A stretch of 64,000 nt of DNA from Gallaecimonas xiamenensis 3-C-1 (GTDB lineage: Bacteria; Pseudomonadota; Gammaproteobacteria; Enterobacterales; Gallaecimonadaceae): positions 90,100-154,099 of the forward strand of contig NZ_AMRI01000007.1 of assembly GCF_000299915.1 (NCBI RefSeq). Reading direction: 5' to 3'. A model generated the notes under the pieces. That model was not told the DNA's origin. It saw nothing but the letters and a program-made list of their open reading frames with translations, and ran no database searches. Of the stretch, positions 37,821 through 46,006 are shown in pieces. Numbering within the stretch: position 1 is the first letter of the stretch; each line of letters begins with the position of its first letter. A program made the position numbers and the translations under genes.

Positions 37821-38840
37821 ATGCTTCATAACATCAGCCAGCTTCTGCTTCGCAACCAGGACCACCTCGCCGAGGGCAGCCTCCTTATCAGCCAGTCTCC
37901 CAGGGACCAACTTGCCCAGGAATGGGACGGCGACCTTTACAGCCACCACACCGATTTTGTCGCCTGGCAGCTGGCCCAGCGCGCCTTGGGCGACAAGGCC
38001 CAGTTCGCTCCTGCTCCCACCGGCCTGACGGTGGACCAGGCGCTGCTGGTGATGCCCAAGAGCAAGGACGAGGCACGGATGCTGCTGGCAGCTATGGCGG
38101 CCCTGTTGCCGGTAGGCGGCAAGCTGCTGCTGGCCGGGGAAAACAAGGCCGGCATCAAGTCCGCCGTGAAATTGCTGGAGCCCTATGGGGAGCCGGTCAA
38201 AATCGACAGCGCCCGCCATTGCAGCCTCTTTGAGGTGGTACTGACCCAGGCCGCTCCTGCCTTCAACCTGGAAGACTACCAGCAGCGCTTTGAATTGACC
38301 GTGGCCGGTGAGCAGCTGACCGTGGTGAGCCTGCCCGGGGTGTTCAGCCACGGTGAGCTGGACGACGCCACCGCCCTGCTGTTGGAGAACCTGCCCCGCA
38401 TCAAGACCGGCCGCCTGCTGGACTTTGGCTGCGGCGCCGGCATCATCGGCACCTATCTGGCCAAGAAAGCCCCCCAGGCCCAGGTGGAGATGCTGGACGT
38501 CTCGGCCCTGGCCATCAAGGCCTCCGAGCTGACCCTGGCCGCCAACGGCGTTACCGCCAAGGTCACCCCTTCTGACGGCCTCTCGGCCCTGACCGGCCGC
38601 TTCCACCAGATAGTGACCAACCCCCCTTTCCATACCGGGGTCGGCACCGATTACAGCGCCACCGAACAGCTGCTGGCCGAGGCCCCCAAGCGGCTGGTGC
38701 AGGGGGGCGATCTGGTGCTGGTAGCCAACCGCTTCCTGCGTTACGAGCCGCTGCTGGCCGCCGGTTTTAACAACAAGGTGGACACCCTGGCCCAGAGCAA
38801 TAAGTTCAAGGTGCTTTACTGCCGGGGCTCCGGCCGTTAA
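37821..38840 (+). CDS. rsmC: 16S rRNA m2G1207 methyltransferase
   Basis: A 339-residue two-domain SAM enzyme. The N-terminal half is a degenerate methyltransferase domain, the C-terminal half has LLDFGCGAGIIGTYLA (SAM motif I) and the catalytic NPPFHTGVGTDY, as in E. coli RsmC (343 residues). ATG 37821 chosen by length and family start (MLHNISQLLLRNQ). It is divergent from the c-di-GMP protein gene. Confidence 0.94.
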   Translation: MLHNISQLLLRNQDHLAEGSLLISQSPRDQLAQEWDGDLYSHHTDFVAWQLAQRALGDKAQFAPAPTGLTVDQALLVMPKSKDEARMLLAAMAALLPVGGKLLLAGENKAGIKSAVKLLEPYGEPVKIDSARHCSLFEVVLTQAAPAFNLEDYQQRFELTVAGEQLTVVSLPGVFSHGELDDATALLLENLPRIKTGRLLDFGCGAGIIGTYLAKKAPQAQVEMLDVSALAIKASELTLAANGVTAKVTPSDGLSALTGRFHQIVTNPPFHTGVGTDYSATEQLLAEAPKRLVQGGDLVLVANRFLRYEPLLAAGFNNKVDTLAQSNKFKVLYCRGSGR

Positions 38841-38847
38841 AAAGGGC

Positions 38848-38875
38848 TTGACCTTTGGAGCTGCATCCATAGAAT
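38848..38875 (+). promoter_or_regulatory. Promoter of tRNA-Leu copy 1
   Basis: TTGACC, 16 bases, TAGAAT; the -35 begins eight bases after the rsmC stop. The tRNA follows 12 bases after the -10. Confidence 0.75.
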
Positions 38876-38887
38876 GCAGCTCCACAT

Positions 38888-38974
38888 GCAGATGTGGCGG
38901 AATTGGTAGACGCGCTAGCTTCAGGTGTTAGTGGCTTAACGGTCGTGGGAGTTCAAGTCTACCCATCTGCACCA
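38888..38974 (+). tRNA. tRNA-Leu (CAG), copy 1, divergent
   Basis: An 87-nt class II tRNA with acceptor GCAGATG/CATCTGC, anticodon CAG in GCTTCAGGT and encoded CCA. It differs from copies 2 and 3 at two positions: GGC instead of GAC in the variable arm (making a G-U pair) and CTACC instead of CTCCC in the T stem, which breaks a G-C pair. It may be less stable or in decay. Confidence 0.93.
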
Positions 38975-38982
38975 AATACGAG

Positions 38983-39010
38983 AAACCCCGCTTAGGCCGG
39001 GGTTTTTTTT
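38983..39010 (+). terminator. Terminator after tRNA-Leu copy 1
   Basis: AAACCCCG, seven-base loop, CGGGG, eight T. Confidence 0.9.
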
Positions 39011-39070
39011 GCCTTTTCGCCGGCGCTGCTCAGCTTTCGTGCAAACAGTCCAAGGGCTTTAAAAAAACCG

Positions 39071-39098
39071 TTGACGAGGCAGTCTGGATGGGTAGAAT
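39071..39098 (+). promoter_or_regulatory. Promoter of tRNA-Leu copy 2
   Basis: TTGACG, 16 bases, TAGAAT, then a GC-rich discriminator GCCTCCCC. Same -10 and spacing as copy 1. Confidence 0.8.
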
Positions 39099-39138
39099 GC
39101 CTCCCCGTGGAAAGCAAAGCTTCCCACCTAAAATTTGT

Positions 39139-39225
39139 GCAGATGTGGCGGAATTGGTAGACGCGCTAGCTTCAGGTGTTAGTGACTTAACGGTCGTGGG
39201 AGTTCAAGTCTCCCCATCTGCACCA
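39139..39225 (+). tRNA. tRNA-Leu (CAG), copy 2
   Basis: An 87-nt class II tRNA with full pairing of acceptor, anticodon, variable and T stems. The leader TAAAATTTG (39129-39137) is the exact complement of the trailer CAAATTTTA (39226-39234), extending the acceptor helix of the precursor. Confidence 0.98.
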
Positions 39226-39235
39226 CAAATTTTAA

Positions 39236-39260
39236 GACCTCGGTGAGCCGAGGTTTTTTT
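39236..39260 (+). terminator. Terminator after tRNA-Leu copy 2
   Basis: ACCTCGG, TGAG, CCGAGGT, T run. Confidence 0.9.
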
Positions 39261-39295
39261 AGCCTGGGACGCGGCTTAAAAAGGTCCGACAATTT

Positions 39296-39382
39296 GCAGA
39301 TGTGGCGGAATTGGTAGACGCGCTAGCTTCAGGTGTTAGTGACTTAACGGTCGTGGGAGTTCAAGTCTCCCCATCTGCACCA
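39296..39382 (+). tRNA. tRNA-Leu (CAG), copy 3
   Basis: Identical to copy 2. Only 35 bases separate it from the preceding terminator, and no promoter is visible there, so it may rely on read-through. Confidence 0.97.
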
Positions 39383-39390
39383 CCTTCGAG

Positions 39391-39419
39391 AAAGGTCGGC
39401 TTTTTAGCCGGCCTTTTTT
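39391..39419 (+). terminator. Terminator after tRNA-Leu copy 3
   Basis: AAAGGTCGGC, loop, GCCGGCC, TTTTTT. Confidence 0.9.
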
Positions 39420-39435
39420 CGTCTAAGCTGCTGCC

Positions 39436-39654
39436 ATGGAGCAGCTTGAATTCTTCGCCATCCCCTCCCCCTGCATCGGGGTCTGCCAAACAGACAACCG
39501 GGGCTACTGTCTGGGTTGCCTGCGCTCCCGGGATGAACGCTTCGGCTGGAACCAGATGAGCGACGCCGAAAAGCGCAAGGTCATCGAACTGTGCCAGCAG
39601 CGCAAAAAAAGACGGGCCCTCAAGGCCCGCCTCCAGCAAGACGACGAACTCTAA
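39436..39654 (+). CDS. DUF1289 cysteine-cluster protein
   Basis: A 72-residue protein with the DUF1289 cysteine pattern SPCIGVC...GYCLGC (four Cys, likely metal or Fe-S ligands), followed by a basic helix (RKKRRALKARL). Function unknown; small and cytosolic. Its TAA interlocks with the TAG of phoH on the other strand (CTAA at 39651-39654). Confidence 0.85.
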   Translation: MEQLEFFAIPSPCIGVCQTDNRGYCLGCLRSRDERFGWNQMSDAEKRKVIELCQQRKKRRALKARLQQDDEL

Positions 39655-41033
39655 AGATTCTCCTCCGCAAAAGACGCCAGGCGCGACCGCACTACCCCGT
39701 CCAGGTAGACGTTGGCCGAACCCGGGAAGTCCTTGAACCTTTCCACTATGTAGGTCAGCCCCGAGGTCACCGGGCTCAGGTAGTTGGAGTCTATCTGCGC
39801 CAGGTTGCCCGAGCAGATCATCTTGGTGCCCTCACCGCAGCGGGTCAGGATGGTTTTGAGCTGGCTGGCGGTGAGGTTTTGGCTCTCGTCAATCAGCACT
39901 ATGGCGTTCTGGATGGAGCGCCCCCGCATGAAGTTGACCGACTTAAACTGGATATTGGCCTTGTCCATGATGTATTGCAGGCTGCCGGACGGGTGGGCGT
40001 CCGAGCCGTGCAGCACTTCCAGGGTGTCGGTGATGGCTGCCAGCCAGGGCAGCATCTTTTCTTCCTCTGTGCCCGGCAAAAAGCCGATGCTCTCGGCGAT
40101 CTCCGGGGTGTTGCGGGTGACGATCACCTTGTCGTAAAGGCCCCGCTCGATCACCAGCTCCAGGGCGGCAGCCATAGCCAGCAGGGTCTTACCTGAGCCG
40201 GCCGGGCCGGTCAGCATCACCAGGTCCAGGCTCGGGTCCATCAGGGCGTGCAGGGCCAGGCCCTGGTAGATGTTCTTGGGGGATATGCCCCAGGCGTGTT
40301 GGGCCATCAGCCGGTCAAAGCCCAAGTCCAGCAATTTCACTTCCTTGTCGCCGTGGGACAGCACCCGGCCGGCAAACTCGTGGCTGTCATCGAGGATGTA
40401 CTCGTTGGTGTAGAGGTTTTCCAGCACCCCGGCCGCTATGGTCTGCACCGTATCCCGGCCCTGGGTTTCGCTTTCCACCTTACCCACCTTGTCCCAAAGC
40501 CGCCCTTCCACTTCCTGGTAGCCCTTGGCCAGGTAGCGGATGTCGTCCACCAGCTGGTCGGTGCGGTAGTCCTCCACATGGCGCAGCCCAGCCCCTTTGG
40601 CCTTGAGGCGCATGTTGATGTCTTTGGTCACCAGCACCACCTTGGTGGGGGCCTTTTCCTTTTGCAGGTGCAGAGCGGCGTTGATGATCTTGTTGTCCGC
40701 CTCCGAGCCCGGCACATGGGCCAGCTCGCCCTTGATCTCGTGGTCGGCAAAGATGGAGATGTGGCCCCTGTTGCCTTCCAGATCGGTGCTGGGCAAGGGG
40801 ACACCGGCGGTGATCTCCTCCGGGCTGGTGTTCTTGAAGACTTCGTCCAGGGCCCTGATGGCGGCACGGGCGTCCCGGGAAATGTCACTGCGCCTGTCCT
40901 TGATGTTGTCCAGCTCCTCTAGGACCGTCATCGGGATCAGTACGTCGTGTTCGTCGAAAGAGTAGATAGCGAGGGGTTCGTGCAGCAGGATATTGGTATC
41001 GAGTATGTAGACTTTCTTTTCGTCTGGAGCCAT
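39651..41033 (-). CDS. phoH2: PIN domain-PhoH ATPase (PhoH2 type)
   Basis: A 460-residue fusion. The N-terminal PIN ribonuclease domain (about 8-145) has acidic residues Asp12 (LDTN), Glu39/40 and Asp138 (TKDIN); the C-terminal PhoH ATPase has Walker A GPAGSGKT at 276-283 and IVLIDESQN (Walker B). PhoH2 proteins unwind and cleave RNA in studied mycobacterial members. ATG 41033 has a GGGAG RBS; the frame opens 14 codons earlier. It is divergent from rapA. Confidence 0.9.
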   Translation of the reverse strand: MAPDEKKVYILDTNILLHEPLAIYSFDEHDVLIPMTVLEELDNIKDRRSDISRDARAAIRALDEVFKNTSPEEITAGVPLPSTDLEGNRGHISIFADHEIKGELAHVPGSEADNKIINAALHLQKEKAPTKVVLVTKDINMRLKAKGAGLRHVEDYRTDQLVDDIRYLAKGYQEVEGRLWDKVGKVESETQGRDTVQTIAAGVLENLYTNEYILDDSHEFAGRVLSHGDKEVKLLDLGFDRLMAQHAWGISPKNIYQGLALHALMDPSLDLVMLTGPAGSGKTLLAMAAALELVIERGLYDKVIVTRNTPEIAESIGFLPGTEEEKMLPWLAAITDTLEVLHGSDAHPSGSLQYIMDKANIQFKSVNFMRGRSIQNAIVLIDESQNLTASQLKTILTRCGEGTKMICSGNLAQIDSNYLSPVTSGLTYIVERFKDFPGSANVYLDGVVRSRLASFAEENL

Positions 41034-41199
41034 AGCGCTCTCCCTAACTGACTGCCAAATAAGGTGCTGTGTCACCTCGATGTCACTTTAAACATAGTTG
41101 GATGACAAAAGAGAGACCAAGATCAACTCTTCTGGCTTTTGCCTCCCTGAGTCCTCTTGGGTAACATACGCCGCCTTTCCCCGCCTTCGGAGCTTTTTG

Positions 41200-44070
41200 A
41201 TGTCTCTTGCCCTTGGCCAACGTTTTATTGCCGACGCCGAATCCGACCTGGGTCTGGGTACTGTGGTTGCCCTGGATAACCGCACCCTGAGCGTCCTTTT
41301 CCCTGCCAGTGGCGAGACCCGCCTCTACAGCCGGATTGACGCCCCCATTACCCGCGTCACCTTTCGCCAAGGGGACAATGTCAAAAGCCACGAAGGCTGG
41401 AGCCTGACGGTCGACAGCATCGAAGAACAAGAAGGGCTGATGACCTACCACGGCCCGCGCCAGGACAACGGCGAAACCGCCAGCCTGCGGGAAACCTTTA
41501 TCGACGGCGTCATCAACCTCAACAAGCCCCAGGACCGCCTCTTTGCCGGCCAGCTGGACCGCACCGACTGGTTCACCCTGCGCTACCAGACCCTGGAGCA
41601 GATGCATCATCTGTCCCAGAGCCCTCTGCGCGGCCTGGTTGGCGCCCGCATGGACCTTATTCCCCACCAGCTCTACATCGCCGACGACGTGGGCAACCGC
41701 CAGGCCCCCCGGGTACTGCTGGCCGACGAAGTGGGCCTGGGTAAGACGGTGGAAGCAGGCATGATAGTGCACCAGCAGCTGCGCGCCGGCCACGCCGAGC
41801 GGGTGCTGCTGTTGCTGCCGGAAAACCTGATGCACCAGTGGCTGGTGGAAATGCGCCGCCGCTTTAACCTGCATTTCGCCCTCTTTGACGAAAGCCGCCT
41901 GGAAGAGGCCGAGCACGACTCGGACAACCCCTTCGACACAGCCCAGTTGGTGATGGTGAGCCTGGAGCTGATCGCCAAGCGCAAGACCCGCTTTGACCAG
42001 TTGCTGGAAGCGGACTGGGACATGCTGGTGGTGGACGAAGCCCACCACCTGGTCTGGGAAGAAAACAAGGCCAGCCGCGAATACCAGGTGGTGGAAGCCC
42101 TGGCAGAAAGTATTCCCTCTGTGTTGCTGCTCACCGCCACCCCCGACCAGTTGGGGCACCAGAGCCACTTTGCCAGGCTGCGCCTGCTGGACGGCGAGCG
42201 TTTCCACGATTACCAGGCCTTCTGCGAAGAAGAAGCCCAATACAAACCCCTGGCCCAGGTTGCCCAGAAGCTGCTGGACAACGAGCCGCTGGATGAGGGC
42301 GACAAGGCCCAGTTGGCCGCCTGGGGCGAAGATCTGGCCGCCCAGGCCGACGGTAGCGACGGCGACCGCCAGCAATTGGTGCGGGCCCTGATTGACCGCC
42401 ACGGCACCAGCCGGGTGCTGCTGCGTAACACCCGCGCAGCCGTCCAGGGGTTCCCTGGCCGCCAGTTGGTCAACCTGCCCCAGGTCCTGCCCACCGCCTA
42501 CGCCACTGCCATTCGCGTCGGCAAGATGATGGCCGGCCGTAAGAGCGAGAGCGAAAAACTCGAAGAGCTGCTCAACCCCGAACTCATCTACCAGGCTTTC
42601 GAAGGGGATGAAGGCAACAGCTGGTGCCAGCACGACCCCAGGGTGCAGTGGCTGGTCAAACACCTTAAGCACAACAACGACGAAAAAGTGGTGCTTATCG
42701 CCCACAGCCGCCGCCAGGTCCAGGCCATCTGCGACTACCTGCGGGAAAAAGAAGGGGTCCAGGCCGCCGTCTTCCACGAAGACTTGTCGATCATCGAGCG
42801 TGACCGCGCCGCCGCCTTCTTTGCCGACGACGAAGGCTCGCAGATCCTGCTGTGCTCGGAGATCGGCTCCGAAGGCCGCAACTTCCAGTTTGCCCACCAG
42901 TTGGTGCTGTTCGATCTGCCCCTGAACCCTGACTTGCTGGAGCAGCGCATCGGCCGCCTGGACCGTATCGGCCAGGAAATGGTGGTAAAAATTTACGTGC
43001 CGCACCTGGCGGGCACCGCCCAGGAAAAACTGGTGGCCTGGTACCACCAGGGCCTGAACGCTTTTGAGACCACCTGCCCGGTGGGCGGCGCCATCTTCGA
43101 AAGCCAGCAGCAGGCCCTGCTGGCGGCCCTGGTCAGTGACGAAGAGGCTGGCATGGACAGCCTGATCGCCGAGGCCGCCGAGCGCCGCCTGGCGCTGATG
43201 GCGGAAATGGAAGCGGGCCGTGACCGCCTGCTGGAACTGGCCTCCCAGGGCGCCGGCCGTGGCGAGAAGCTGGCGGCGCAAATTGCCGCCCTGGACTACG
43301 ACCCCAAACTGCCCATCTTCCTGACCCAGGTGCTGGACGTGTTCGGGGTGGACCAGGAAGACCTGGACGACTTCACCCAGTTGCTGCGCCCCGGCGAGCG
43401 CATGCTCACCGCTCTGCCCGGCCTGGAAGAAGACGGTATCCAGACCACCTTCGACCGGGAATACGCCCTGTCCCGCGACCACGTGCAGTTCCTCAGCTGG
43501 GACCACCCCCTGGTGCTGTCCAGCATGGACGCGGTGCTGACCGGCGATATGGGCAATGCCTCAGTGGCGCTGCTAAAGAATAAGGCGCTGCCGGCCGGTA
43601 CTACTTTTGTGGAGCTGGTTTTTGTCACCGAGCACCAGGCACCCAAGCACCTGCAGCTGGACCGCTACCTGCCGCTGACGCCGCTGCGCATGCTGCTGGA
43701 CAAGACCGGCAAGGACCTGGCGCCCAAGGTGCCCTTCGACAACTTCAACCGCCAGCTCACCCCCATCAAGCGGCATACCGCCGCCAAGCTGGCGGTGGCG
43801 TCCCAGGGCCTGATCCACGGCCTGGTACAGAAGGCAGAAGCCGAAGTGGCGCCGAGCCTGGCCGGCCTGGTAGCAGAAGCCAAGGCCCGTATCGACGAGC
43901 AGGTGGGTGGCGAACTGGCCCGCCTCAAGGCTCTTAAGGCGGTGAACGACAGTATCCGCGACGACGAACTGGCGGCCCTGGAAGACAAGGCAGCCGAACT
44001 GAACAAGCATGTGGCCAGCGCGGCCCTGCGCCTGGATATGGTGCGGCTGGTGGTGGTGGTTAACGACTAG
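41200..44070 (+). CDS. rapA: RNA polymerase-associated ATPase RapA
   Basis: A 956-residue SWI2/SNF2 protein that recycles RNA polymerase. Tandem Tudor-like N-terminal domain (about 1-105), Walker A DEVGLGKT at 175-182, DEAHH at 279-283, and the helicase C motif EIGSEGRNFQFAHQLVLFDLP...QRIGRLDRIGQ. Length is near that of the E. coli protein (968). ATG 41200 has a CGGAG RBS. Confidence 0.96.
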   Translation: MSLALGQRFIADAESDLGLGTVVALDNRTLSVLFPASGETRLYSRIDAPITRVTFRQGDNVKSHEGWSLTVDSIEEQEGLMTYHGPRQDNGETASLRETFIDGVINLNKPQDRLFAGQLDRTDWFTLRYQTLEQMHHLSQSPLRGLVGARMDLIPHQLYIADDVGNRQAPRVLLADEVGLGKTVEAGMIVHQQLRAGHAERVLLLLPENLMHQWLVEMRRRFNLHFALFDESRLEEAEHDSDNPFDTAQLVMVSLELIAKRKTRFDQLLEADWDMLVVDEAHHLVWEENKASREYQVVEALAESIPSVLLLTATPDQLGHQSHFARLRLLDGERFHDYQAFCEEEAQYKPLAQVAQKLLDNEPLDEGDKAQLAAWGEDLAAQADGSDGDRQQLVRALIDRHGTSRVLLRNTRAAVQGFPGRQLVNLPQVLPTAYATAIRVGKMMAGRKSESEKLEELLNPELIYQAFEGDEGNSWCQHDPRVQWLVKHLKHNNDEKVVLIAHSRRQVQAICDYLREKEGVQAAVFHEDLSIIERDRAAAFFADDEGSQILLCSEIGSEGRNFQFAHQLVLFDLPLNPDLLEQRIGRLDRIGQEMVVKIYVPHLAGTAQEKLVAWYHQGLNAFETTCPVGGAIFESQQQALLAALVSDEEAGMDSLIAEAAERRLALMAEMEAGRDRLLELASQGAGRGEKLAAQIAALDYDPKLPIFLTQVLDVFGVDQEDLDDFTQLLRPGERMLTALPGLEEDGIQTTFDREYALSRDHVQFLSWDHPLVLSSMDAVLTGDMGNASVALLKNKALPAGTTFVELVFVTEHQAPKHLQLDRYLPLTPLRMLLDKTGKDLAPKVPFDNFNRQLTPIKRHTAAKLAVASQGLIHGLVQKAEAEVAPSLAGLVAEAKARIDEQVGGELARLKALKAVNDSIRDDELAALEDKAAELNKHVASAALRLDMVRLVVVVND

Positions 44071-44083
44071 GAAGGATAACGGG

Positions 44084-44578
44084 ATGAAAAACTGGCTGGC
44101 TTTACTGCTGTTGACGACCGCCACCACCCAGGCGGAGGTCCGCGAGTTTCAGCCGGCCGGGCAGCCCCAAGGCCAGATCCTGGCCCTGGGGCTGCTGCCC
44201 CCCGACCTGCCAAAAGCCCTGGCCGCCGACGGCCTGGCGGTAAGCTGGCAGCAGGGAAGCGACCAGCCGTCCCCTAACGGCGCCCAGATCCTGCTGACCA
44301 GCGATGGCAGCCAGTTTGACGCCTGCCAGTCAGGCCCTTACCGGGCCTGCATCTTCCTCAACGCCCAGTTCAACCCCCAAGCATTGACCAAGCCGGTATT
44401 GGATCTGGTCAATGCCCCGCGCCTGCCGTTGGCAGAAGACCTTGGCCTGCGCCAGACCCTGCTGCGCAAACCCAGCCGCTTTTACAGCCTGGCGCTGCGG
44501 GAGGCCACCAAGGGGGAGGAAAAGGAACTGGCCGCCATCATCAAGGCCTGGGTGGTCAAGCTGAACGCTGGGTCTTGA
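44084..44578 (+). CDS. Hypothetical exported protein
   Basis: A 164-residue protein, not recognised. It has a signal peptide (about 1-17, MKNWLALLLLTTATTQA). The mature part contains two cysteines close together (FDACQSGPYRAC) that could form a disulphide in the periplasm, and a C-terminal amphipathic helix (EEKELAAIIKAWVVKL). The phrase ILALGLLPPDLPKALAADG and the AQILLTSDGS region hint at a small alpha/beta fold. RBS GGAAGGA. It follows rapA by 13 bases and overlaps the 3' end of djlA by 23 bases. Confidence 0.75.
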   Translation: MKNWLALLLLTTATTQAEVREFQPAGQPQGQILALGLLPPDLPKALAADGLAVSWQQGSDQPSPNGAQILLTSDGSQFDACQSGPYRACIFLNAQFNPQALTKPVLDLVNAPRLPLAEDLGLRQTLLRKPSRFYSLALREATKGEEKELAAIIKAWVVKLNAGS

Positions 44579-45353
44579 TCTGCTGGTAAGCGGCCTGGAT
44601 AGCCTGGGCCCTTTCCTTAGCCAGCTCCTGCATCTCTGCCGGTAAGCCCTTGGCCATCAGTTTGTCCGGGTGGTGTTCGGCCATGGCCTTCTTGTAGGCC
44701 CGGCGCACCGCCTGCATGTCGGCGTCAGGCTCCAAGCCCAGCAGGGCATAGGCCTGGCCCAAACGGGCGTAGCGGGACTGCTCCGGCGCCTGGGTAAAGG
44801 CCTGACCGGCCTTGGCCATGCGAATAAGGGCGTCCAGCAGCCGCTCCGGCAACCCCAGGCTTTTGCGCACCCGCTCCAGCACCCGCCTTTCCGCCACCAG
44901 CAACTTACCGTCGGCCAGGGCCAAGGCCACCTGAATTTCCATAAAGAGCTGCAGCAGGTCTTGCTGGCCGGCCAACCCTTCCCGCAGCGCCTGCACCGAG
45001 GCTTCCAAGGGGTAGCCGGCCGCCTTGCCTTCCCGGAAGGCTTCCTGGGCGGCGCGGCGTTTCTCACCGCTAAGATGCAGCCTGTCCATCAGGGCGCTGG
45101 CGGCATGAATGTCCTCTTCCCGCACCCGGCCCTTGGCCTTGGCCAGATGGCCCATCACCGCAAAGCTGGTGTGAAAGAACAATTGCTCGCGGCCGGCCTC
45201 GTCCAGGCGATGCCAATGCTTACCAAAGCCGGCACCGCGAAAATCACGGGCCAGGGCCCGGTCAAACCACCAGCCCACCACAAAGCCGAGAATGGCCCCC
45301 GGCAGGCGGGCAAAGGCCAAGCCTAGCAGCAGGCCGACAATACGCCCCCACAT
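44556..45353 (-). CDS. djlA: DnaJ-like membrane co-chaperone DjlA
   Basis: A 265-residue type III J-protein: N-terminal membrane anchor (about 5-27), central TerB-like domain (about 50-175) and C-terminal J domain with HPD in AEHHPDKLM. In E. coli it engages DnaK at the inner membrane and affects capsule synthesis. It follows murU with a one-base overlap (TGATG) as the last gene of amgK-murU-djlA. Confidence 0.93.
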   Translation of the reverse strand: MWGRIVGLLLGLAFARLPGAILGFVVGWWFDRALARDFRGAGFGKHWHRLDEAGREQLFFHTSFAVMGHLAKAKGRVREEDIHAASALMDRLHLSGEKRRAAQEAFREGKAAGYPLEASVQALREGLAGQQDLLQLFMEIQVALALADGKLLVAERRVLERVRKSLGLPERLLDALIRMAKAGQAFTQAPEQSRYARLGQAYALLGLEPDADMQAVRRAYKKAMAEHHPDKLMAKGLPAEMQELAKERAQAIQAAYQQIKTQRSA

Positions 45354-46006
45354 CAGCCTTGGCTCCGCAGATCAGCATCGAGACGGGCCAGGCGCTCCGG
45401 GGTGCCCACATCCTGCCAATAACCCTTATGGTGCAGGCCCTGTAACAGCCCTTGCTCGCTCCATTGGCGTAGCAAGGGGCCAAGGGCGCCGTGGCCGTCG
45501 GGCAGGGCTTCAAAAAGGTGGGCCTGGAGTTTGGCAAGGCCAGCGTAGGTGTATTGGCGGGGGCTGTTGACCACCTTTGGGCTCACCAGGCCAAAGTCGC
45601 CCTGGGGGTGCTGGGGCGGGTTGTCCACCAGCACCAGGCAAGGGGCCGGCTGGGCTGCCAGCAACGCCAGGTCCAGGTCACAATAGACGTCGCCGTTTAG
45701 CAGCAGGAACTCCTCCCCCAGCCAGGGCAAGGCCCGGCGAATGCCGCCGGCGGTTTCCAGGGCGGTGCCTTCGTGGGAGTAGTGAATGTGAAGGCCAAAG
45801 GCGCTGCCGTCTCCCAGAGCCATGGGCAGCTGCTCTGCCAACCAGGCGGTGTTGATCACCACCTCACGGATGCCGGCCGCCGCCAGCCGCTGCAGGTGGT
45901 AGGTCACCAGGGGCTGGCCGGCCACCGGCAGCAGGGGTTTGGGGCAGTGATCGGTCAGGGGCCGCATCCGCTCGCCGCGGCCAGCCGCCAGTATCATGGC
46001 TTTCAT
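45353..46006 (-). CDS. murU: MurNAc-1-phosphate uridylyltransferase MurU
   Basis: A 217-residue nucleotidyltransferase with the signature LAAGRGERMRPLTDHCPKPLLP and LLLNGDVYCD. In the Pseudomonas recycling route it converts MurNAc-1-P to UDP-MurNAc, bypassing de novo synthesis. The call rests on the pairing with amgK: nucleotidyltransferases of this size are otherwise hard to assign. The start overlaps the amgK stop by four bases. Confidence 0.88.
   Translation of the reverse strand: MKAMILAAGRGERMRPLTDHCPKPLLPVAGQPLVTYHLQRLAAAGIREVVINTAWLAEQLPMALGDGSAFGLHIHYSHEGTALETAGGIRRALPWLGEEFLLLNGDVYCDLDLALLAAQPAPCLVLVDNPPQHPQGDFGLVSPKVVNSPRQYTYAGLAKLQAHLFEALPDGHGALGPLLRQWSEQGLLQGLHHKGYWQDVGTPERLARLDADLRSQG

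Noticed and set aside
39302..39559. An 85-codon frame starting in tRNA-Leu copy 3 (MAELVDALASG...)
   Set aside because: This peptide is the well-known false translation of tRNA-Leu genes; it also overlaps the terminator and the DUF1289 gene.
41083..43506. An 807-codon frame opposite rapA
   Set aside because: Antisense of rapA with no recognisable motif; rapA has all helicase motifs and an RBS.
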